Source: Chloroflexota bacterium (GTDB lineage: Bacteria; Chloroflexota; Ktedonobacteria; Ktedonobacterales; Ktedonobacteraceae). Taken from it: a stretch of 5,026 nucleotides of DNA. Under the pieces are notes generated by a model. That model saw only the letters and a list, made by a program, of their open reading frames with translations. It was not told where the DNA came from and did no database searches. Positions 1 through 5,026 of this stretch are shown here, one piece after another. The DNA lies in assembly GCA_021828635.1 (NCBI GenBank), contig JAJZEJ010000058.1:1-5026 (forward strand), given 5' to 3'. Every line of letters starts with the position of its first letter. Within the stretch, counting starts at the first letter, position 1. Both the position numbers and the translations under genes were made by a program.

Positions 1-1
1 G

Positions 2-124
2 CTGGTCCAACACTTTGCTAATAGATTACAGGAAGCTGAACAACGCATTGCTCTAATCAGGAGGGCGCTCTTATTGAAAGAAGATAAAGACGATACAGAA
101 AATATTGCAGAACCAGCGGATTAG
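2..124 (+). CDS. xseB: Exodeoxyribonuclease VII small subunit, C-terminal fragment (5' end outside window)
   Basis: An open frame enters from the left edge and stops at TAG 122-124, leaving 40 residues. It starts LVQHFANRLQEAEQRIALIR and ends in an acidic, polar tail rich in Asp and Glu. The segment with a Leu at the start, then RLQEAEQRI, matches the last helix of XseB, where E. coli has LARQGQAKLQQAEQRVQIL before a similarly acidic tail. XseB is a small, all-helical subunit of about 70-85 residues that joins XseA to form exonuclease VII, which degrades single-stranded DNA to oligonucleotides in the cytoplasm. About half of the protein would lie left of the window. The call rests on one short helix and a tail, so another helical protein with a similar C-terminus is possible. 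The following gene starts 361 bases later in the same direction but looks independently transcribed. Confidence 0.6.
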   Translation: MVQHFANRLQEAEQRIALIRRALLLKEDKDDTENIAEPAD

Positions 125-202
125 CAAGCAGAACGGGCGGGAGCAGGCGCATGTCATGGTAGAGGCATTGGAGTGGGTGCCTTGCGCTCACCCTGCTTGC
201 TA
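122..202. repeat. Perfect 10-bp inverted repeat at the end of xseB, with nested stems
   Basis: TAGCAAGCAG at 122-131 is the exact reverse complement of CTGCTTGCTA at 193-202. The left arm begins with the xseB TAG stop codon. Shorter complementary pairs nest inside: GAGC 141-144 with GCTC 186-189, and GGCGC 146-150 with GTGCC 177-181 (one G-U pair). A rival small hairpin, GGGTG 175-179 with CACCC 189-193, would compete with them. There is no T-run after the repeat on either strand, so it is not a classic intrinsic terminator. It could be a 3' end stabiliser, a factor-dependent termination region, or a palindromic protein site. Its function is unknown. Confidence 0.5.
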
Positions 203-261
203 CGCACAATGCAACAATCTGACGCTCATCCGTGTCCTGGTGCAGTGGTGCTATATACAAC

Positions 262-290
262 TTGACAAACACGGGTGAGAGATGTATGCT
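262..290 (+). promoter_or_regulatory. Candidate sigma70-type promoter for the fusion kinase
   Basis: A perfect TTGACA -35 box at 262-267 is followed by a 17-base spacer and TATGCT at 285-290, which matches TATAAT at four of six positions including the important TA at the first two and the final T. Transcription would begin near 297, giving an untranslated leader of about 190 bases before the ATG at 486. It is the best-spaced promoter between the two plus-strand genes. It remains a consensus match only. Confidence 0.5.
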
Positions 291-353
291 CTCATTAAGA
301 GGAAATCATCATTTGCCTCACCTCATTTACTAACTATTTCTCAGTTAATGCCG

Positions 354-415
354 ATCCTCACACGCTATGCTTGTTTCGGCTTAATTGATTACATGGACAG
401 TAGAAGTGTGATGAT
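354..415 (+). other. Possible long-range stem in the kinase leader
   Basis: Positions 354-363 (ATCCTCACAC) can pair with 406-415 (GTGTGATGAT) at 9 of 10 positions, the exception being C357 opposite T412. The enclosed loop is 42 bases. It lies wholly inside the predicted 5' leader, upstream of the ribosome binding site. No poly-T tract or known riboswitch motif accompanies it, so a regulatory role is speculative and chance pairing is possible. Confidence 0.25.
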
Positions 416-473
416 GCTCCTTGACAAGACAACAAGCACCTTCCCTTATTCTAGCGAATGAAGATTGCTTGAT

Positions 474-479
474 AAAAGG
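474..479 (+). promoter_or_regulatory. Weak ribosome binding site that decides the kinase start
   Basis: AAAAGG at 474-479 sits 6 bases before ATG 486. It is only a partial Shine-Dalgarno match but the spacing is good. The alternative TTG at 465 in the same frame has no purine-rich Shine-Dalgarno-like sequence at suitable distance. This favours ATG 486 and makes the first seven residues of the longer version untranslated. Confidence 0.5.
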
Positions 480-485
480 TTTTTC

Positions 486-3400
486 ATGGCAACAAATAAT
501 TCATCGGCCAATTCCAATGATCTGGTTGTCGTAGGTTCTTCGGCGGGCGGGATTGAGGCACTCTCAATTTTCGTCAACACCCTGCCAGAGGATTTTCCAG
601 CGCCCATTGTCCTGGCCCAACATCTCGATCCCAACCGTCCTAGCAACCTGGACACTATTCTACGACGGCGTACCGCGCTAGCTGTGCAGGTGGTGACATC
701 ACGGAATGCCCTGCAAACAGGAACAATCTATGTCGTGCCTGCGAATCGCCATGTCGCTATTACTGAGGGATATGTTGAGGTGCAGACAGATCACAACAAA
801 CGCCCACGCCCCTCGGTTGATCGCCTCCTCTCTACCGCCTCTGAGATTTTTGGTGAACGTCTGATCGCCGTCATCCTGACCGGTTCAGGTTCAGATGGTG
901 CGGCTGGCGCTGTCGATGTCAAGAATGCGGGCGGAACGGTGATTGTGCAAGACCCACAGACAGCACGCTATCCTTCCATGCCTCTGGCGTTGCCTCCTAC
1001 AGTGGTCGATTTTGAAGTTGGCATCGAGCGCATTGGTTCTTTGCTCTATGATCTGCTGACAGGTGTGGAAATAATACCTTCGTCGGAAGAAAAAACTGAA
1101 GATACGCTGCGTGCTATCCTCGAACAGGTCAGCCATCAGGCCAGTATTGATTTTCACCTGTATAAAACCTCGACGATTTTGCGCCGCATTGGTCGCCGCA
1201 TGGCGGTCACACATTGTCGCACCATGCACGACTACCTGGAATATTTGAAGGTCAACCCCACTGAAATCGGCGAACTGGTCAAATCCTTTCTGATCAATGT
1301 CACACAGTTTTTCCGCGATCAGGAAGCCTTTGCCTATTTACGCGGCGAGATTTTGCCAAAGCTGATCGCACAAGCGCGTGAACGTAATCATACCTTGCGC
1401 ATCTGGTCGGCAGGCTGTGCCACCGGCGAAGAACCCTACTCGCTCGCCATGTTGCTCACCGATCTGCTGGGCGTGGAATTGCCTGAGTGGAGCATCAAAA
1501 TCTTCGCCACCGACCTGGACGAAGCCGCAATTAATTTCGCACGGCGCGGCCTGTACTCGGAGAACTTGCTCAAAAGTGTGCCGAGTGAATATGCGGATCA
1601 CTTCTTCGAGAAAAGCGACCTGGGCTATCGCATCTCCAAGACATTGCGACAAATGGTGATTTTTGGACAACAGGATTTGAGCCGTAGTGCGCCCTTCCCA
1701 CGCATTGATCTGGTACTCTGCCGGAACGTATTGATCTACTTCACCCCTGAATTACAGGATTACGTCCTCAACCAATTTGCCTTCTCCCTTTCCCCTGGCG
1801 GCTACCTGTTATTGGGTAAAGCAGAAACGGTGCGTCCACAACAAGGTTCCTACGAGTTAGTCAATAAGCACTGGAAAATATATCAATGTACAGGAGGCGC
1901 ACTACCGATGATGAAGCGCCCCAATCCATCTAATCTTAATATGCCTATGCTCACCTATGAGAGACAAACAACGAACCGCTATACGCGCACTCTCATAGGG
2001 AAACAGCATAATGAACAAGAGACAAACACTCCCCCGCTTGAGATCGGGCAATTGCGCCACTTCAATGAACTATTATTACGCTTTCTGCCAGTCGGTGTTG
2101 TTGTCATCAATCGCTCATATCACATTTTGACCGCTAACGGTGCCGCACGCCGCATGTTGAGTTTGCGTGACCTGATCAACGAACAGGATTTTCTGCATAC
2201 AGTGCGTGGCATTCCCTACACACAGGTACGCTACGCCATCGATAGCGTCTTCCGTGAGCGCAACATAGTAACGCTGTCAGAGCTTGAGCTTGAGGTTAAC
2301 CTGGGCGGCAGCGGGCGCTTCATCTCGCTCTCGATAGCGCCGATGCAATTAGAGACCTCTGCTCCCGATCTGGTAGCCATCAGTATAGTCGATGCTACCG
2401 ACCAGGTGCAGACGCGCCGTCAGCTCGAAACTATCCAGGTGGAACAGACACAGTTAATGCAAGAATTGAGCGTCACAAATAAACGTCTGAATGAGACCAA
2501 CAAAGAGTTGCTGGATGCCAATGAAGAACTTCAGGTCGCTAACGAGGAGCTTGTGCTGACCCATGAGGAATTGCAGGCCAGTATTGAGGAGTTCGAGACC
2601 ACTAACGAGGAATTACAGGCCACGAATGAAGAACTTGAAACCAACAACGAAGAATTGCAGGCCGCCAATGAAGAACTGGAGACCACCAACGAGGAGCTAC
2701 GAGCGCGTAGTAGCGAGTTGCAGGAGATGACCACCCTGCTCGAAAGCGAACGGGTACAACTGACCGAGATGGTCGAACTAGCCCCTTTCTACATCATGGT
2801 GCTACGCGGCCCCAATCTGCTTGTGGAAGCTTTCAATCCACGCTATGGCCGTCTCTTGCGCGAACGCGAGGTCAAAGGTCGCCCCCTGGAGATTGTTTTT
2901 GAAATGCTCTGGGAGGCCGGCTTCCCCATTGTGCGCCTGGCACACGAGGTCTACCAACAGGACATCGTTCGCATTACACCACGCATCCTGACACGCATAC
3001 CCATAGCCAGTGGCGAAAATATCGAAAGCTATTTTGTGTATACGCTCGTTCCCTCGCATGACGCCCACGGCAGAGTGTCAGGTATCATTATTTATGCAGT
3101 GGATGAGACAGAGCAACGGGTGCATGCCGTCGAAGAAGAACTTGAAAAATTCCGGCTGATCTTCGATTACGCCGATGTCATTGCTCTGGCCCTCTATGAC
3201 ACCTACACTACCAACTTGCTCATGGCCAGTCCGCGTTATCTGGAAGCCCTGGAGCGTGCTTATAGCATAGATCACCATGCCATCATCGGCCACCAATGGC
3301 AGGAACTAACAACGCTCGCCTCAAATGAGGAGGCAACCAGCCTGTGGAATGAAGTGCTGACAAACCGGATGCCATTGCATCTGTCAGAAGCCCATTGGAA

Positions 3401-4253
3401 AACAGCTTCAGATCAACAAGAGACCATCTGGGACTATAACCTTATTCCCATTCGGAATGCAACGAAAGTAAATGAAGTGCGCTTTATCCTTGTCTCCGCC
3501 ATCGAAATTACCGAGCAGGTGCGCGTCAGACGGGAAATGGAGCAACTCAACCGGCTCAGAGATGATTTCCTCTCTATGACAAGCCATGAACTACGCACAC
3601 CGCTAACAACTATTCTGGGCAATTCCGAGATCCTCAAATATAATTTGCAGAAACACGACGCCAAAGATAGCAAAAGGCTCAAAGACGAGCAAACATTGGA
3701 TATACTTGATAAGACTATCCAGCAGGCTTCACGCTTGAACCGCCTGATTAGCGAGATGCTGGATATTACACGCCTGCACAGCGAAGATTTCCAACTAAAA
3801 TATCGTAATAATGTGAATATAGTCAAGCTCACGCAACAGATAGTCGAAAGCCAGAGCCAGCTATCCAAACGGATAATCACATTAGACACGAACCAGGAGT
3901 CGATAGTGGCTACCATAGACGAGACCCGCCTGGAGCAGATGTTGAACAATCTAATCGGCAATGCCATCAAATATAGTCCACAGGATACACCAATCGCACT
4001 ACGCTTGGAGATGCTTGATAACAAGGTTATCGTCGCCGTCGCCGACAAAGGCTCCGGCATCAATGAGGAGGAGAAGAAGCATATCTTTGAACGCTTCTAC
4101 CGCGCCAACCCCAAAGCCAAAGCTGAAGGATTGGGTCTGGGTCTCTATATTACACATGAACTGATTACCAGGATGGGCGGCAACATCTGGTTAGAGAGCC
4201 AGCCAGGCCAGGGTAGCACCTTCTACTTCTCGCTACCGTTGCAACCCAAATGA
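486..4253 (+). CDS. CheB-CheR-PAS-coiled coil-PAS-PAS-histidine kinase fusion protein
   Basis: This 1255-residue protein combines chemotaxis-type methylesterase, methyltransferase and sensor kinase. CheB (about 12-190) lacks the usual receiver domain; it shows the Ser-His-Asp triad S19 in GSSAGG, H46 in AQHLDP and D137 in LTGSGSDGAAG. CheR (about 207-467) has FFRD 275-278, the S-adenosylmethionine loop GCATGEEPYS at about 310-319, ATDLD 341-345 and RNVLIYF 413-419. A polar linker (468-518) leads to PAS1 (519-640), a coiled coil (about 643-760), PAS2 (760-880) and PAS3 (888-1012). HisKA holds SHELRTPL with phosphoacceptor H1034. The ATPase domain has the N box around N1155/N1159, DKGSGI from D1187, the F box 1200-1207 and GLGLGLYI 1215-1222. 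No signal peptide or membrane segment is seen, so it should be cytoplasmic. CheB/CheR-PAS fusions are a known family. The substrate of the methyl-transfer domains and the response regulator partner are not in the window. ATG 486 is chosen over TTG 465, which would add seven residues. Confidence 0.93.
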   Translation: MATNNSSANSNDLVVVGSSAGGIEALSIFVNTLPEDFPAPIVLAQHLDPNRPSNLDTILRRRTALAVQVVTSRNALQTGTIYVVPANRHVAITEGYVEVQTDHNKRPRPSVDRLLSTASEIFGERLIAVILTGSGSDGAAGAVDVKNAGGTVIVQDPQTARYPSMPLALPPTVVDFEVGIERIGSLLYDLLTGVEIIPSSEEKTEDTLRAILEQVSHQASIDFHLYKTSTILRRIGRRMAVTHCRTMHDYLEYLKVNPTEIGELVKSFLINVTQFFRDQEAFAYLRGEILPKLIAQARERNHTLRIWSAGCATGEEPYSLAMLLTDLLGVELPEWSIKIFATDLDEAAINFARRGLYSENLLKSVPSEYADHFFEKSDLGYRISKTLRQMVIFGQQDLSRSAPFPRIDLVLCRNVLIYFTPELQDYVLNQFAFSLSPGGYLLLGKAETVRPQQGSYELVNKHWKIYQCTGGALPMMKRPNPSNLNMPMLTYERQTTNRYTRTLIGKQHNEQETNTPPLEIGQLRHFNELLLRFLPVGVVVINRSYHILTANGAARRMLSLRDLINEQDFLHTVRGIPYTQVRYAIDSVFRERNIVTLSELELEVNLGGSGRFISLSIAPMQLETSAPDLVAISIVDATDQVQTRRQLETIQVEQTQLMQELSVTNKRLNETNKELLDANEELQVANEELVLTHEELQASIEEFETTNEELQATNEELETNNEELQAANEELETTNEELRARSSELQEMTTLLESERVQLTEMVELAPFYIMVLRGPNLLVEAFNPRYGRLLREREVKGRPLEIVFEMLWEAGFPIVRLAHEVYQQDIVRITPRILTRIPIASGENIESYFVYTLVPSHDAHGRVSGIIIYAVDETEQRVHAVEEELEKFRLIFDYADVIALALYDTYTTNLLMASPRYLEALERAYSIDHHAIIGHQWQELTTLASNEEATSLWNEVLTNRMPLHLSEAHWKTASDQQETIWDYNLIPIRNATKVNEVRFILVSAIEITEQVRVRREMEQLNRLRDDFLSMTSHELRTPLTTILGNSEILKYNLQKHDAKDSKRLKDEQTLDILDKTIQQASRLNRLISEMLDITRLHSEDFQLKYRNNVNIVKLTQQIVESQSQLSKRIITLDTNQESIVATIDETRLEQMLNNLIGNAIKYSPQDTPIALRLEMLDNKVIVAVADKGSGINEEEKKHIFERFYRANPKAKAEGLGLGLYITHELITRMGGNIWLESQPGQGSTFYFSLPLQPK
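1892..1913 (+). promoter_or_regulatory. Strong internal Shine-Dalgarno with tandem in-frame ATG codons at the CheR-PAS junction
   Basis: AGGAGG at 1892-1897 is a perfect Shine-Dalgarno sequence. It lies 10 bases before ATG 1908 and 13 before ATG 1911, both in the reading frame of the fusion gene (M475 and M476). The site is in the unstructured linker right after the end of CheR. Starting there would give a 781-residue protein with PAS1, coiled coil, PAS2, PAS3 and the kinase but no CheB or CheR. It is a stronger match than the site in front of the full-length start. The spacing is slightly long, and such matches also arise by chance in Gly-Gly codons (GGA GGC here). Confidence 0.35.
2475..2726 (+). 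repeat. Twelve-heptad coding repeat of NEEL type (signalling coiled coil)
   Basis: Residues 664-747 of the fusion protein form twelve consecutive seven-residue units, most of the form T/A-N-E-E-L-x-x. The Leu position is Leu in eleven units and Phe in one (F703). The residue three before it is Asn in nine. A 14-residue super-period (TNEELQATNEELET) is visible in the middle. The codons have diverged: five successive heptad leucines from 2601 use TTA, CTT, TTG, CTG and CTA. The segment should form a long, probably dimeric coiled coil linking PAS1 with PAS2. Similar NEELQ-rich coils are typical of CheB/CheR fusion proteins. Confidence 0.85.
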
Positions 4254-4261
4254 TACCCATT

Positions 4262-4293
4262 ATTGAAAATAAACCCGTAGGGATTCATACGGG
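4262..4293 (-). terminator. Candidate intrinsic terminator of the GH3 gene
   Basis: CCCGTA 4274-4279 and TACGGG 4288-4293 form a 6-bp stem with an 8-base loop. Read on the minus strand the stem is followed by TTTATTTTC, as expected for a Rho-independent terminator. The GH3 stop codon (4287-4285) lies within the loop, so the hairpin overlaps the coding end. On the plus strand the stem is followed by AAGTGTTAT, with no T-run, so it is a poor terminator for the fusion kinase. The stem is short, which limits confidence. Confidence 0.5.
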
Positions 4294-5026
4294 AAGTGTT
4301 ATCGGCAAATGTCCCTGTGGATGTACCCAGCCGAATAGCACGCGAGTGGCGGCCAGCAACGCCGGGCGTGTGTACTCATACGTGACCAGATAGGTGCGCA
4401 ATTGCGGGAAGATTAGCAGATCATAAGGGCTGCTGACAGCTACGCCAATCACACGCTTACCCCTTTGCAGTAGATAATCCATCAAGATCGACTGATAAGG
4501 GTCGCGCTGCGCGTTAACTGTCATCATGATAGTGACATCGGCATGATGAATAGCTTCTTGTATCGCCATCATCCCATGCAACGAGGGCTGTGGTGGGATG
4601 GCAACGGCTTTGACATTGGTATGATAGCGGTGAATAGACTCAACGAGCGCATCACTGGGGTATTGCTTATCCTCAGCTTGCGAACCATGCGCGTTTTGCG
4701 GAATAAGCACCAGTATCTCCTGCTCTGGCTGTAAACGCAAAGGTATCAGCCCATCCTCGTTCTTTATCAGCGTCGTTGACAGAGCATAGACATGATCGCG
4801 CAGCCATTGATGCTCTTTACCGCCGACCAGTGCCGACACTATCGCGGAGTCAGCCAGCGCGGCATCATCCCAGGCAAGTCTTTTTTGTTTGAGACGCAGA
4901 ACACGCTCAGCCGCCTGGCGCACGACATCTATGGATAGTTCGCCGGATTGGACAGCAGCGTGTACAGCCTCAATGCCAGCACATTGCAGATCATAGTGAT
5001 GGGAGATCAGCACCAGATCAATACCA
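4285..5026 (-). CDS. Glycoside hydrolase family 3, beta-N-acetylhexosaminidase-like (NagZ type), C-terminal part
   Basis: The frame enters from the right edge on the minus strand and ends at TGA 4287-4285, leaving 246 residues. They start GIDLVLISHHYD, the end of the GH3 TIM barrel, followed by a helix (SGELSIDVVRQAAERVLRLK) that matches the barrel's closing segment. From about residue 80 a C-terminal alpha/beta domain follows, with LSTTLIKNEDGLIPL, the strand EILVLIP, VSSPYDLLIFPQ, and the typical ending LFGWVHPQGHLPITLPV. GH3 enzymes of this two-domain type remove terminal beta-linked N-acetylglucosamine, for example in cell-wall recycling. The catalytic Asp and the Asp/His pair belong to the missing N-terminal part, so substrate and activity cannot be confirmed; a beta-glucosidase-like GH3 is possible but fits the C-terminal motifs less well. 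The GTG at 5013 is internal to GIDLV and is not the true start. The gene converges on the fusion kinase with 31 bases between stop codons. Confidence 0.82.
   Translation of the reverse strand, partial: GIDLVLISHHYDLQCAGIEAVHAAVQSGELSIDVVRQAAERVLRLKQKRLAWDDAALADSAIVSALVGGKEHQWLRDHVYALSTTLIKNEDGLIPLRLQPEQEILVLIPQNAHGSQAEDKQYPSDALVESIHRYHTNVKAVAIPPQPSLHGMMAIQEAIHHADVTIMMTVNAQRDPYQSILMDYLLQRGKRVIGVAVSSPYDLLIFPQLRTYLVTYEYTRPALLAATRVLFGWVHPQGHLPITLPV

Larger units (their letters stand above)
125..485. other. 361-base non-coding gap between xseB and the fusion kinase
   Basis: No convincing gene lies here. The stretch contains the right part of the inverted repeat ending at 202, a sigma70-like promoter at 262-290, and a leader from about 297 to 485. 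Within the leader, 354-363 and 406-415 can pair in 9 of 10 positions across a 42-base loop. The only sizeable sense frame, ATG 156 to TGA 278, lacks a good ribosome binding site and contains the promoter -35 box, so it is not called. No recognisable riboswitch consensus, tRNA or insertion sequence was seen. Confidence 0.6.

Noticed and set aside
59..76. AGGAGG at 59-64 followed by TTG at 74
   Set aside because: The TTG is in frame with the xseB tail and would give only a 16-residue product. The match falls in Arg-Arg codons and is probably chance.
156..278. 40-codon plus-strand frame with five Cys (ATG 156 to TGA 278)
   Set aside because: It has no well-spaced Shine-Dalgarno site, overlaps the inverted repeat and contains the -35 box of the best promoter. 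The composition does not resemble a known small protein.
421..452. Second TTGACA at 421-426 with TATTCT at 447-452
   Set aside because: The spacer is 20 bases, too long for a normal sigma70 promoter, and the -10 box is weak. The pair at 262-290 is better. It could still be a minor start.
465..485. Upstream TTG start for the fusion kinase
   Set aside because: It adds seven residues before the CheB domain with no recognisable ribosome binding site, whereas ATG 486 has AAAAGG at good spacing.
2475..2726. CRISPR array or tandem DNA satellite
   Set aside because: The periodicity is a 21/42-base coding repeat with diverged synonymous codons and no spacers; it is explained by the coiled coil.
2531..2734. 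Minus-strand Ser-rich repeat frame opposite the heptad coil
   Set aside because: The repeats are the reverse complement of the Glu-Glu-Leu codons of the real gene and have no independent support.
3434..4063. 209-codon minus-strand frame opposite the kinase domains
   Set aside because: It is antisense to clearly conserved HisKA and ATPase motifs, and its translation is Ser/Leu/Arg-rich without recognisable domains. It is a shadow of the coding strand.
5011..5013. GTG as the start of the GH3 gene
   Set aside because: The frame stays open to the window edge, and the preceding residues GIDL match the GH3 barrel motif, so the GTG codes for an internal Val.

Overview
The window reads as ordinary bacterial chromosome with moderate GC. 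It is dominated by one very long gene. The signalling architecture of that gene (CheB, CheR, PAS domains, a long Asn/Leu heptad coiled coil, histidine kinase) and the two-domain glycoside hydrolase next to it fit a sensor-rich environmental bacterium. A Chloroflexota/Ktedonobacteria-like host is my best guess, but it rests on general resemblance and no marker gene here fixes the taxonomy.

Layout: positions 2-124 (+) are the last 40 codons of a gene whose C-terminus matches the small subunit of exodeoxyribonuclease VII (xseB). Positions 125-485 are a 361-base gap. It holds a perfect 10-bp inverted repeat that begins in the xseB stop codon, a good sigma70-type promoter (TTGACA-17-TATGCT), and a leader of roughly 190 bases with a possible long-range stem. 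Positions 486-4253 (+) encode a 1255-residue soluble CheB-CheR-PAS-coiled coil-PAS-PAS-histidine kinase fusion with all hallmark catalytic motifs intact. Positions 4285-5026 (-) are the C-terminal 246 residues of a GH3 family beta-N-acetylhexosaminidase-like enzyme that runs off the right edge. The last two genes converge with 31 bases between their stop codons, where a hairpin followed by a T-rich tract probably terminates the GH3 transcript.

No operon links these genes. xseB (DNA repair) and the GH3 enzyme (sugar or cell-wall turnover) look like unrelated neighbours, and the kinase has its own leader and promoter. No methyl-accepting receptor, receiver domain or response regulator is visible, so the fusion protein is an orphan within this window.

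The most notable observations are inside the fusion gene. A perfect AGGAGG lies 10 bases before two in-frame ATG codons, exactly in the CheR-PAS linker, so a separate 781-residue PAS/kinase protein could be made from the same message. The 12-heptad coiled coil has Asn three residues before Leu in most heptads, encoded by widely diverged synonymous codons.
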